A stretch of DNA of 64,000 nucleotides from Priestia filamentosa. Lineage in GTDB: Bacteria > Bacillota > Bacilli > Bacillales > Bacillaceae_H. The notes under the pieces are model-generated. The model was not told where the DNA came from. It saw only the letters and a program-made list of their open reading frames with translations, and did not search any database. Made by a program: the position numbers and the translations under genes. The stretch covers positions 930,001-994,000 of the forward strand of contig NZ_FXAJ01000001.1 in the NCBI RefSeq assembly GCF_900177535.1, in the 5' to 3' direction. Positions 52,631 to 60,004 of this stretch are shown here, one piece after another (position 1 is the stretch's first letter; each line of letters starts with the position of its first letter).

Positions 52631-53599
52631 TTGAGAGCACTTGAGAAAATTAGTTCATTTGCTAACAGCACATTTGCCTTATGGGTTGTGCTATTTTCGT
52701 TATTATCTTTTTTATATCCTTCATCATTTGTTTGGATCAGTAACTACATTTCGATTTTATTAGGAATCATTATGTTTGGGATGGGATTAACACTATCTTT
52801 AGACGATTTCAAGGCCGTACTTAAACAACCAAAAAGCGTTCTCATCGGAGTCCTAGGGCAGTTTACTATTATGCCTAGTCTTGCTTATGGACTTGCTCTT
52901 TTATTTCAGCTTCCTCCTGAAGTTGCAATTGGAGTAATTTTAGTTGGATGTTGTCCAGGAGGAACGGCTTCTAATGTTATGACTTACTTAGCTAAAGGAA
53001 ACACAGCATTAAGCGTTGCTGTTACGAGTGTTGCTACCCTTATTGCCCCATTTTTGACTCCTGTTTTAATTATGCTTTTTGCAAGTCAATGGCTTGAGGT
53101 TTCCGCATCCTCTCTTTTAGTCTCCATTTTAAAAATCGTGTTGCTTCCTATTATATTAGGTATTATCGTGAAGCTTTTATTTAAAAACGGAGTTGAAAAA
53201 AGCATAAAAGCTCTACCGCTTATTTCGGTTATTGGAATTGTGGCTGTTGCAGCAGGTGTTGTTGCTGTTAATGCAGAATCAATTGCAGATGCAGCTTTAA
53301 AAATGATTTTTATTGTTATGCTTCATAACTTATTTGGTCTGTTTTTCGGCTGGCTTCTTGCTCGTCTTTTCCGTTTAGATGAAGGAAGTCAAAAAGCTCT
53401 TTCTATTGAAGTTGGAATGCAAAACTCAGGGCTTGGAGCAGCGCTTGCCCTAGCACATTTTAGCCCAATTGCGGCTGTACCGAGCGCCATTTTTAGCGTA
53501 TGGCATAATATTTCAGGACCGCTTCTCGCCACATATTGGGGAAAAAAGCACGAGCGAAAAGAAAAGCGTCAAAAGGAAGAACAAAAGCATGTTGTATAA
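52631..53599 (+). CDS. Bile acid:sodium symporter (BASS) family transporter, YocS-like
   Basis: A 322-residue, roughly ten-helix transporter. The BASS signatures GMGLTLSLDDF and GVILVGCCPGGTASNVMTYLAKGNTALSVAVTSV (the crossover Na-binding helix region) are intact, as is the SIEVGMQNSGLGAALA motif. Bacterial members move organic anions, including pantoate and keto acids in plant relatives; the substrate here is unknown. The TTG at 52631 is chosen as AGGGGAG lies nine bases upstream and the N-terminus matches YocS-type proteins. Confidence 0.85.
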   Translation: MRALEKISSFANSTFALWVVLFSLLSFLYPSSFVWISNYISILLGIIMFGMGLTLSLDDFKAVLKQPKSVLIGVLGQFTIMPSLAYGLALLFQLPPEVAIGVILVGCCPGGTASNVMTYLAKGNTALSVAVTSVATLIAPFLTPVLIMLFASQWLEVSASSLLVSILKIVLLPIILGIIVKLLFKNGVEKSIKALPLISVIGIVAVAAGVVAVNAESIADAALKMIFIVMLHNLFGLFFGWLLARLFRLDEGSQKALSIEVGMQNSGLGAALALAHFSPIAAVPSAIFSVWHNISGPLLATYWGKKHERKEKRQKEEQKHVV

Positions 53600-53632
53600 A
53601 AGCAGCTCTTTAAGAGCTGCTTTTATTTTTCC
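53598..53632 (+). terminator. Terminator of the BASS transporter gene
   Basis: AAAAGCAGCTCTT/AAGAGCTGCTTTT overlaps the stop codon and is followed by ATTTTT. Confidence 0.9.
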
Positions 53633-53692
53633 TTTATTTACTGTTTTAGAAGATATATGATAAAATAAAACACATAAAAAGGAAGCGAACAC

Positions 53693-53722
53693 TTGTCCGT
53701 TCTGGGAATCTCATACTATAAT
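53693..53722 (+). promoter_or_regulatory. rtp promoter
   Basis: TTGTCC (53693-53698), 18 bases, TATAAT (53717-53722), followed by a leader of about 35 bases. In B. subtilis the rtp promoter overlaps Ter sites; I could not identify a Ter-like sequence here by eye. Confidence 0.65.
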
Positions 53723-53763
53723 AAGAATATGGAAGGTCGTTACATACAAAAAGGAGGAATTTT

Positions 53764-54147
53764 ATGAGTGAAAAGCGCAATCCAAGCGGTTTCTTAGTAA
53801 AACAGCGTGCATTTCTTAAGCTTTATATGATTACAATGACAGAACAAGAACGATTGTATGGTTTACGTTTGCTTGATGTATTACGAGAAGAATTTCGTCC
53901 TTTCGGATATCGTCCGAATCACTCTGAAATTTATAAAGCCTTGCACGACCTTATTGAAGATGGGGTTTTGGAACAAGTGAAAAAGAAAAAAGAAGGCATG
54001 AAGCTTCAAGAAGTTGTATACTATCGATTCGCTGGTGAGAATGGACATGAAAAAGCAAAAAAATATAAGCGTCAGCTTAAAGTAGAGTTAGACAGATGTC
54101 AATCAATGATTCAAAAAGCGGTACGCGATAATTTTGGTATAAAATAA
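53764..54147 (+). CDS. rtp: Replication terminator protein Rtp
   Basis: A 127-residue winged-helix protein nearly identical in its core to B. subtilis Rtp: SGFLVKQRAFLKLYMITMTE, ERLYGLRLLDVLREEF, the recognition region PNHSEIYKALHDLIEDG, the wing KKKEGMKLQEVVYYRF, and the dimerising C-terminal helix KQLKVELDRC-like (RQLKVELDRCQSMIQKA). Rtp dimers on Ter sites block DnaB-driven forks from one direction, trapping replication in the terminus. AAAGGAGG precedes the ATG. A lone gene with its own promoter and terminator. Confidence 0.96.
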   Translation: MSEKRNPSGFLVKQRAFLKLYMITMTEQERLYGLRLLDVLREEFRPFGYRPNHSEIYKALHDLIEDGVLEQVKKKKEGMKLQEVVYYRFAGENGHEKAKKYKRQLKVELDRCQSMIQKAVRDNFGIK

Positions 54148-54174
54148 CCCTAGGAATGTTCCTAGGGTTGTTTC
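54146..54174. terminator. Terminator of rtp
   Basis: Perfect 11-bp stem AACCCTAGGAA/TTCCTAGGGTT with TG loop, then GTTT. Confidence 0.85.
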
Positions 54175-54179
54175 TTATA

Positions 54180-55550
54180 TTACGAAGCCGATTTTTCTAA
54201 TCCTGTTTTCTTTTGTGCATTTTTTTGTACATAAAGCAGTCTAAAAGCAAGACCAATAGCTCCTACGGCTAATCCTGTAATAAGACCTACCCAATACCCA
54301 AATGCGTGAAGGTTTGTAAAATTAGCGAGAGAATATCCAACAGGAAGTCCGATAACCCAGTAGGAAACAAGCGCCATTATAAAGGTTATATTAACATCTT
54401 TATGTCCACGAAGAATCCCTTGAATAGGTGCTTGAATAGCATCAGAAATCTGAAAGAAAATCGCATATATTAAAAAGACCTTAGTAAGCGCTAGTACGTT
54501 AGGATCTGTTGTATAAAGAGATGCGATTGGTTCACGCATAATATATAGGAAGATACCGTTTAAAATAGCTAGGGATAAAGCAATTATAATACCTAAATGA
54601 CCATATTTTTTAGCATCATAAGGTCGCTTTGAGCCCATCTCAAATCCGACCACAATTGTTAGCGCCATCGATACACTTAAAGGAATCATATATAATAAGG
54701 AAGCAAAATTCATGGCTGCCTGATGTGAAGCAATTGTAATCGTATCATAGACGCTAAGGAAAAGCGTTACTGCTGCAAAAATACTTGTTTCAAAAAAGAT
54801 AGAAAAACCGATAGGAAGACCAATTTTTAAAATGGTTTTCCATTCTGCAAAAGAAACGCGATAAGCGCTTTTAAAAAGACGAAATTGCCTGAAAGGTTCT
54901 TTTTGCGAGACGGTAAAAATGGCAATAAAGCAAATCACCCAGTAGGTAATAGCTGTAGCATATCCAGCTCCAACTCCTCCTAATTTTGGTGCTCCCCATT
55001 TCCCGAAAATGAGCAAATAATTTAATACAAGGTTAACAGGAAGCGCAATAAGAGTAATTGTCATACTTACGCGTGTTTTTCCTAATGCATCGATAAAGGA
55101 GCGAATTGTTGTGTAAATAAAAAGAGGAAAAATGCCCAATGATAAAGCAATTAAGTAATCTTTTGCAATGTGATGAACGTCATTTGTAATGTCCATCATA
55201 TGAAGAATGGGGTTTAAGAGAAATGCTCCAGCTACGATGACTAAAATGGACATTGCAATAGCTACATAAATCCCTTGAATAACGGAAAAAGAGACGCGTT
55301 TTTTTTGCTCTGCTCCAATCAGTTGAGCTACAATAGGAGTGACTGCTAGGAGAATACCTGCAAGACCTGTATAGATAGGCATCCAAATACTTGATCCTAT
55401 TGCAACACCCGCTAAGTCTTTGGGACTTGCTTTGCCAGACATTGTTGTATCAAAGAATGTCATGAGGTACATACCAATTTGGGTAATGAAGATTGGAATT
55501 AAAATGGATAAAAGCTGTTTGAGTTTTTCACTTGTTGTAAATGTTTGATA
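54180..55550 (-). CDS. MATE-family multidrug efflux protein (NorM-like)
   Basis: A 456-residue, 12-helix MATE transporter: IPIFITQIGMYLMTFFDTTMSGKAS near the start, TPIVAQLIGAEQ, and the matching second-half segment SHQAAMNFASLLYMIPLSVSMALTIVVGFEMGSK. It should extrude cationic drugs using Na or H gradients. TTG at 55550 with GGGAGG eight bases upstream is preferred. The ATG at 55589 falls at the predicted transcription start and so would have no leader. A dyad over the transcription start may be an operator. Confidence 0.87.
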   Translation of the reverse strand, partial: YQTFTTSEKLKQLLSILIPIFITQIGMYLMTFFDTTMSGKASPKDLAGVAIGSSIWMPIYTGLAGILLAVTPIVAQLIGAEQKKRVSFSVIQGIYVAIAMSILVIVAGAFLLNPILHMMDITNDVHHIAKDYLIALSLGIFPLFIYTTIRSFIDALGKTRVSMTITLIALPVNLVLNYLLIFGKWGAPKLGGVGAGYATAITYWVICFIAIFTVSQKEPFRQFRLFKSAYRVSFAEWKTILKIGLPIGFSIFFETSIFAAVTLFLSVYDTITIASHQAAMNFASLLYMIPLSVSMALTIVVGFEMGSKRPYDAKKYGHLGIIIALSLAILNGIFLYIMREPIASLYTTDPNVLALTKVFLIYAIFFQISDAIQAPIQGILRGHKDVNITFIMALVSYWVIGLPVGYSLANFTNLHAFGYWVGLITGLAVGAIGLAFRLLYVQKNAQKKTGLEKSAS

Positions 55551-55583
55551 CAAAAAGAATCCTCCCATCTTTTGGTGAATCGT

Positions 55584-55625
55584 ATTCATCCCATGAATTC
55601 TAGGAGGTTATTGTATTTTTGTCAA
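55584..55625 (-). promoter_or_regulatory. MATE gene promoter with overlapping dyad
   Basis: Minus strand: TTGACA (55625-55620), 17 bases, TAGAAT (55602-55597). The perfect dyad ATTCAT-CCC-ATGAAT (55584-55598) overlaps the -10 and the start point, a classic repressor position. No regulator gene adjoins it. Confidence 0.75.
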
Positions 55626-55731
55626 CCATTTTTTACATAAGCAGACGAGCCACAAACTTATAAATTTTTTTATTTTCATGAAAGTAGGAAGAAAGGTATA
55701 AGAACACTCAAAAGAACAGGATGTGAGCTAT

Positions 55732-56490
55732 ATGGATTTACAATTGAACAATAAAAATGTACTCGTAACAGGAGGCTCAAAAGGAATCGGAAAGGCAATC
55801 GCAAAAGCATTTATTGAAGAAGGAGCAAATGTAGGAATTGCAGCTCGTTCAAAAGAACAACTTGAAAAAGCGAGAGAAGAGCTTGGAGATGTAAGGATAT
55901 ATGAAGTAGACCTCTCTCAACAAAAAGAAAGAGAGAAGCTTTTTCATCATTTCTTAGAAGATTTCAAAAAAGTGGACGTTTTAGTTAATAACGCTGGAGG
56001 AAGCAATGGGGGAAGTGCGTTTGAAACAGAGCTTGATATGTTCTACGAAGCAATGGAATTAAACTACTTTGCTCCTGTTCATTTAAGCAAGTTAGCAGGA
56101 ACTCATATGAAAGAAAACGGAGCGGGCAGCATTATACAGATTACATCTATTTTTGGACGAGAAAGCGGTGGAAAAGTAACATATAACAATGCAAAGGCAG
56201 CGCTCATTAGCTTTACAAAGGCTTTTGCAAATGAATGTATTCCTCATAATGTCCGCGTTAATAGTATTGCTCCTGGAAGCATTCTTCATCCAACAGGAAA
56301 CTGGCAAAAACGCCTTGATGAACATCCAGAGAAAATTAAAAAGTTTATCGAAGAGGAAATTCCTGCAGGTCGATTTGGAACGGTGGAAGAAGTAGCTAAC
56401 GCTGTTTTGTTTTTGGCATCGCCAAAGTCATCATGGCTTGTTGGAACAAGTATTAATGTAGATGGCGGTCAATCTCGTATGAATTTCTAA
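55732..56490 (+). CDS. Short-chain dehydrogenase/reductase
   Basis: A 252-residue classical SDR: cofactor motif TGGSKGIGKAIAKAF, NNAGG, catalytic Ser in QITSIFGRESGG, Tyr-Lys motif as YNNAKAA and the C-terminal NVDGGQS. The Arg residues after strand 2 (AARSKEQ) suggest NADP preference. The substrate is unknown; the FabG-like fold is widespread. Start at the ATG in GAGCTATATGG with AGGATGTGAG upstream. It is a stand-alone gene. Confidence 0.82.
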   Translation: MDLQLNNKNVLVTGGSKGIGKAIAKAFIEEGANVGIAARSKEQLEKAREELGDVRIYEVDLSQQKEREKLFHHFLEDFKKVDVLVNNAGGSNGGSAFETELDMFYEAMELNYFAPVHLSKLAGTHMKENGAGSIIQITSIFGRESGGKVTYNNAKAALISFTKAFANECIPHNVRVNSIAPGSILHPTGNWQKRLDEHPEKIKKFIEEEIPAGRFGTVEEVANAVLFLASPKSSWLVGTSINVDGGQSRMNF

Positions 56491-56501
56491 ATATAGGAAG
56501 T

Positions 56502-56536
56502 AAAAAACAAGATAATGCCTTATTATCTTGTTTTTT
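56502..56536. terminator. Terminator of the SDR gene
   Basis: AAAAAACAAGATAAT/ATTATCTTGTTTTTT with a short loop. The following 150 bases up to the GH18-like gene are AT-rich with no gene. Confidence 0.9.
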
Positions 56537-56688
56537 ACTTTTTTATAGGTCCATAGTATGTTACTAATAATACATTTATGTTAAAAATATTACAAATATC
56601 TTCTTAACTTCGCTGCTTATTCGTGATATGATAATAAAATCAAAAATTACAAACATGTTACAAGTAAAAATAGAAGCGGGGCTTAATT

Positions 56689-57993
56689 ATGAAGAAAGTG
56701 TGTGTTGTTCTGTTTTGTGCGTCTCTTTTATCATTAGGTCTTTCCCCATATATGTTAAAAGCATTCGCACAAGACTTAACAAGTATTCCAGTTGGGAACG
56801 AAGGAGAAGAGTCTTTTCGAATCATGGGATACTATTCAGCTAACGATAATGTAGATCTTGAAAAAGCAATCCAATGGGAGAGCGTCACTCATGTTATATA
56901 CGGTAGTTTATATATGGAGAAAGATGGGAGAATCCCTTCACCTCAAGATACAGAGAAATTAAAAGAGCTCGTCTTAAAAGCACATGAACATGGAGTGAAG
57001 GTGCTTATAGATTTGAAAGAAGCGGATGCTAGCGCATACGCGGCTCTTCCGGCAGAAGAAACTATACAAAAGACGTTTAGTGAAGAAGTAAAAAATCTTA
57101 TTCAAACATATGGAGTAGACGGCATCAACGTTGACTGGGCATCTCAAGGTGAAAAAGAAAAGCAGTTGTTTTATATTGAACTTATTCATGAGCTTGATCA
57201 AATTTCGAGCGAAAGCCAAACATTGCTTACCCTTTCTGTTCGTCATTCTAATGATAAAGCCAAAGCAAGTGAATTAAGTGAAGAAGTAAAAGGTATCTTA
57301 GCTGCAGTGGATTGGGTAAACATTATGCCTACTAATGACACTGAAACAATGTCTTACGAAGAGTCAAAGCAAACAATTGCCTATTGGACAGAGCAAGTAG
57401 GAAATGGAAATAAAATAACACTTAGCATTCCAGTTTCTGAAAACTTAGAGCCTGTTGAAACTAAATCATTAGCACAAGAACAGAGTAAACCAAAAGATGC
57501 AGAAGAAATGCCTAAAACAGAAATAAAAGAAGAAACCCAGGAAACTCAGGAAACTCAGGAAATGAAAGAAACGAAGGAAGCAAGAGGCACCCAGGAAACT
57601 GTGCAAGAAAAGACAAATCTAGCGCTTAACAAAACAGGTGGCGTAATTGTATTAGAGAATGAAGAAAATGCCGAGCAGAACGAAACAACCCTTAAGCAAA
57701 TTCATAGTACAGTTACAGAAACAGAGGAACCAGAAGAAACACAAACAGAAAACAAAGTTAAAAATAATATGCCAAAAAGCATAAAATGGCAGCCAATGAA
57801 AACTTATGAACAAGGTGAAATTGTTAAACATAATGGTGTGCTTTATATGGCTCAGTGGCCAGTGCAAGAATTTGAACCAGAGAAAAGTAATGTAGCATAT
57901 TCGCCTTGGGTTGTAGTGGGAACAAATATGGGAAGTGTTTATGCATTATTGCATTTACAAAAAGAATGCTCTAACTTTTATTGCTTTAAGTAA
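56689..57993 (+). CDS. Secreted GH18-like protein lacking the catalytic glutamate, with chitin-binding-type domain
   Basis: A 434-residue protein. A signal peptide (residues 1-27) leads into a partial GH18 barrel (FRIMGYYSANDNV, THVIYGSLYMEKDG, VKVLIDLKEA). The active-site strand reads DGINVDWAS (Asp144 to Ala151): both Asp positions fit the DGxDxDxE pattern but the proton-donor Glu is Ala. A Glu/Thr/Gln-rich linker follows, with repeated TQE units (about residues 280-305). Near the end is a CBM5/12-like domain (IKWQPMKTYEQGEIVKHNGVLYMAQW). It looks like a binding protein derived from a chitinase or spore-type glycosidase. Confidence 0.78.
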   Translation: MKKVCVVLFCASLLSLGLSPYMLKAFAQDLTSIPVGNEGEESFRIMGYYSANDNVDLEKAIQWESVTHVIYGSLYMEKDGRIPSPQDTEKLKELVLKAHEHGVKVLIDLKEADASAYAALPAEETIQKTFSEEVKNLIQTYGVDGINVDWASQGEKEKQLFYIELIHELDQISSESQTLLTLSVRHSNDKAKASELSEEVKGILAAVDWVNIMPTNDTETMSYEESKQTIAYWTEQVGNGNKITLSIPVSENLEPVETKSLAQEQSKPKDAEEMPKTEIKEETQETQETQEMKETKEARGTQETVQEKTNLALNKTGGVIVLENEENAEQNETTLKQIHSTVTETEEPEETQTENKVKNNMPKSIKWQPMKTYEQGEIVKHNGVLYMAQWPVQEFEPEKSNVAYSPWVVVGTNMGSVYALLHLQKECSNFYCFK

Positions 57994-58008
57994 ACTTAAA
58001 ATGGGAGA

Positions 58009-58040
58009 AGACCCTCATATATATATGAGGGTCTTTTTTT
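58009..58040. terminator. Terminator of the GH18-like gene
   Basis: AGACCCTCATATAT is self-complementary to ATATATGAGGGTCT, followed by seven T. Confidence 0.9.
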
Positions 58041-58130
58041 GATTACCAAACTTTCTCTATTGTGAAAACAAAGCAAGCGGGAATAGTAAGAGTATCATCA
58101 GCTTTTATAGAGCAAGAAAGGTGAAGAATA

Positions 58131-59360
58131 GTGAAAGAATCAGCAACATGTAACAACTCATCAAAAGAAAATGTTCCTGGGGTCCTATGCTTAATTTCAA
58201 TTGCTACAATTCCCCTTGTAATGACATTGGGAAATTCAATGCTTATCCCGATCCTACCAACTCTAGAGAAAGAGCTTTCTATTAGTTCTTTCCAGTCAAG
58301 CCTTATTATTACGCTCTATTCCGTAGCTGCTATTATTTTAATTCCCGTTGCAGGCTATCTTTCAGATCGCTTTGGACGAAAGAAAATCATTATTCCAAGC
58401 CTTATTATCTCTTTATTAGGTGGGCTTGTTTCTGGGTATGCAGCATGGCAAATTAATGAACCTTATATGATGATTTTAATAGGTCGGATACTGCAAGGAG
58501 TTGGGGCCGCAGGGGCTTCTCCTATTGTGCTTCCTCTTGTTGGAGATTTGTATAAAGACGAAAAAGAAGTTAGTGCAAATCTAGGTATTGTGGAAACCGC
58601 TAATACATTGGGTAAGGTTGTTAGCCCTATATTAGGGTCCTTACTAGCTTTAGTTGTATGGTTTATGCCTTTCTTTGCTATTCCTGTTCTTTGTCTAATT
58701 TCCGTTGTGTTTCTTTTTTTCTGTGTGAAAGTACCAAAACAGCAAGATGAACCATTACCACTTAATGAATTTTTAAAAAAAGTGAAAAGAATTTTTAAAG
58801 AAGAAGGTCACTGGTTATACAGCATTTTTATTGCTGGTATTATTTTAATGTTTATTTTGTTCGGTTTTCTTTTTTATTTAGCAAACAGACTTGAGAAAGA
58901 ATTTGGAATGGTTGGTGTTGATAAAGGGCTTGTGTTGGCTATCCCGCTTGCAGCTCTCTGTTTAGCGTCGTTTATAACCGGAAAAGTGATTAAGCAAAAC
59001 AAGCTTCTTATGAAATGGATTACAGTAATTGGACTGCTACTCACCGCTGCTTCGTTATTTATTGCATCCTTTTTCTCTTCTTTTGTTGTGCTTGTTGGTC
59101 TCTTGGTGTTAACAGGAATTGGGATTGGAAGTTCATTACCGAGTCTTGACGCCCTTATTACAGAAGGAATTGGCAAGGAAGAAAGAGGTACAATTACGTC
59201 CATTTATAGCTCTATGCGTTTTGTTGGAGTTGCCCTTGGTCCTCCTGTCTTTGCTATTTTAACAACTCATATGGATAAGGGTCTTTTTTTTATAAATGTT
59301 GTGCTTAGTCTTATTGGAGGAATTCTCGTATGGTGGCGAATTCAACCAGATAAAGAATGA
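58131..59360 (+). CDS. MFS drug:H+ antiporter-1 family transporter
   Basis: A 409-residue, 12-helix major facilitator: motif D/B near the start (GNSMLIPILPTLEKELSIS), motif A GYLSDRFGRKKIIIPS, and a motif C-like LGKVVSPILGSLLA. The half-way basic loop (KVKRIFKEEGH) divides two six-helix halves. It resembles DHA1 multidrug or sugar-efflux exporters of bacilli; the substrate is unknown. GTG start with GAAAGGTGAAG upstream. A terminator closes it as a single gene. Confidence 0.85.
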   Translation: MKESATCNNSSKENVPGVLCLISIATIPLVMTLGNSMLIPILPTLEKELSISSFQSSLIITLYSVAAIILIPVAGYLSDRFGRKKIIIPSLIISLLGGLVSGYAAWQINEPYMMILIGRILQGVGAAGASPIVLPLVGDLYKDEKEVSANLGIVETANTLGKVVSPILGSLLALVVWFMPFFAIPVLCLISVVFLFFCVKVPKQQDEPLPLNEFLKKVKRIFKEEGHWLYSIFIAGIILMFILFGFLFYLANRLEKEFGMVGVDKGLVLAIPLAALCLASFITGKVIKQNKLLMKWITVIGLLLTAASLFIASFFSSFVVLVGLLVLTGIGIGSSLPSLDALITEGIGKEERGTITSIYSSMRFVGVALGPPVFAILTTHMDKGLFFINVVLSLIGGILVWWRIQPDKE

Positions 59361-59395
59361 GGAAGCATCCTTATACAGGTGCTTCCTCATTTTTT
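59357..59395. terminator. Terminator of the MFS gene
   Basis: TGAGGAAGCA/TGCTTCCTCA stem with an eleven-base loop, followed by T6. Confidence 0.9.
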
Positions 59396-59860
59396 ATCTT
59401 AATAGAAATTTTATAAAAACTGAAACAAAATAAAAACAAAATCGTCTATATATAGGGAAAAGGCAAATAGAGAAAAAAGACAGAACAAAAAAGTGTTGTT
59501 GTTTTCTCATTAGCAGATATTGTTTGTTGTATTCTTCAATCACATCCCGTATAGTGTAAAACGTTCTGAGAAAATTCACAGGTGTTTTAAGGAAACGGCA
59601 GGAGTTTTATCGGAGAAAAACAAATAATATATATACTACTTAGAGATAGGACAACATATATTAATTCCTAGCTCCACTCACTTTGTTCGATTTATGAAAG
59701 AAAATAAAAAATGAAGCATACTTTTAATCGGAAGAGGGTAAAGGGAGTTAGAATAAAGTGCGGCTTTAAGATATGAATAGGTAAAATGGGCTATTTGTAA
59801 AATAAAAAGAATAACGTATAATAGGAAAACCTACAAAAAAAGCTCTTTTTCCAAAAATAT
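59396..59860. other. Gene-free AT-rich stretch
   Basis: About 465 bases between the MFS terminator and the ltaS promoter with no credible ORF on either strand; short frames here lack ribosome sites and have poor composition. No repeat, tRNA or RNA motif was recognised. Confidence 0.5.
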
Positions 59861-59863
59861 CAT

Positions 59864-59891
59864 TTGACTTCTATCAGCTAAGCGGTAGAAT
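59864..59891 (+). promoter_or_regulatory. ltaS promoter
   Basis: TTGACT (59864-59869), 16 bases, TAGAAT (59886-59891). A leader of roughly 105 bases would precede the start codon. Confidence 0.6.
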
Positions 59892-60004
59892 AGTGGCATA
59901 CTGTCCAAAAAGCTCTCTTTTATTCTGTTAGGGAGTTTGTCTTTTTTTGTTGCGTTCATTTTCTTATAAAAAAAAGGGAACGTTAATTGTAGAGAGGTGA
60001 AAGT

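Noticed and set aside
53600-53763. Ter site upstream of rtp
   Set aside because: The best candidate (TGTATGTAACG on the minus strand) matches the Ter core too poorly to annotate.
59394-59579. A 61-codon minus-strand frame before ltaS
   Set aside because: Phe/Tyr-rich chance frame starting inside the MFS terminator region, with no ribosome site.
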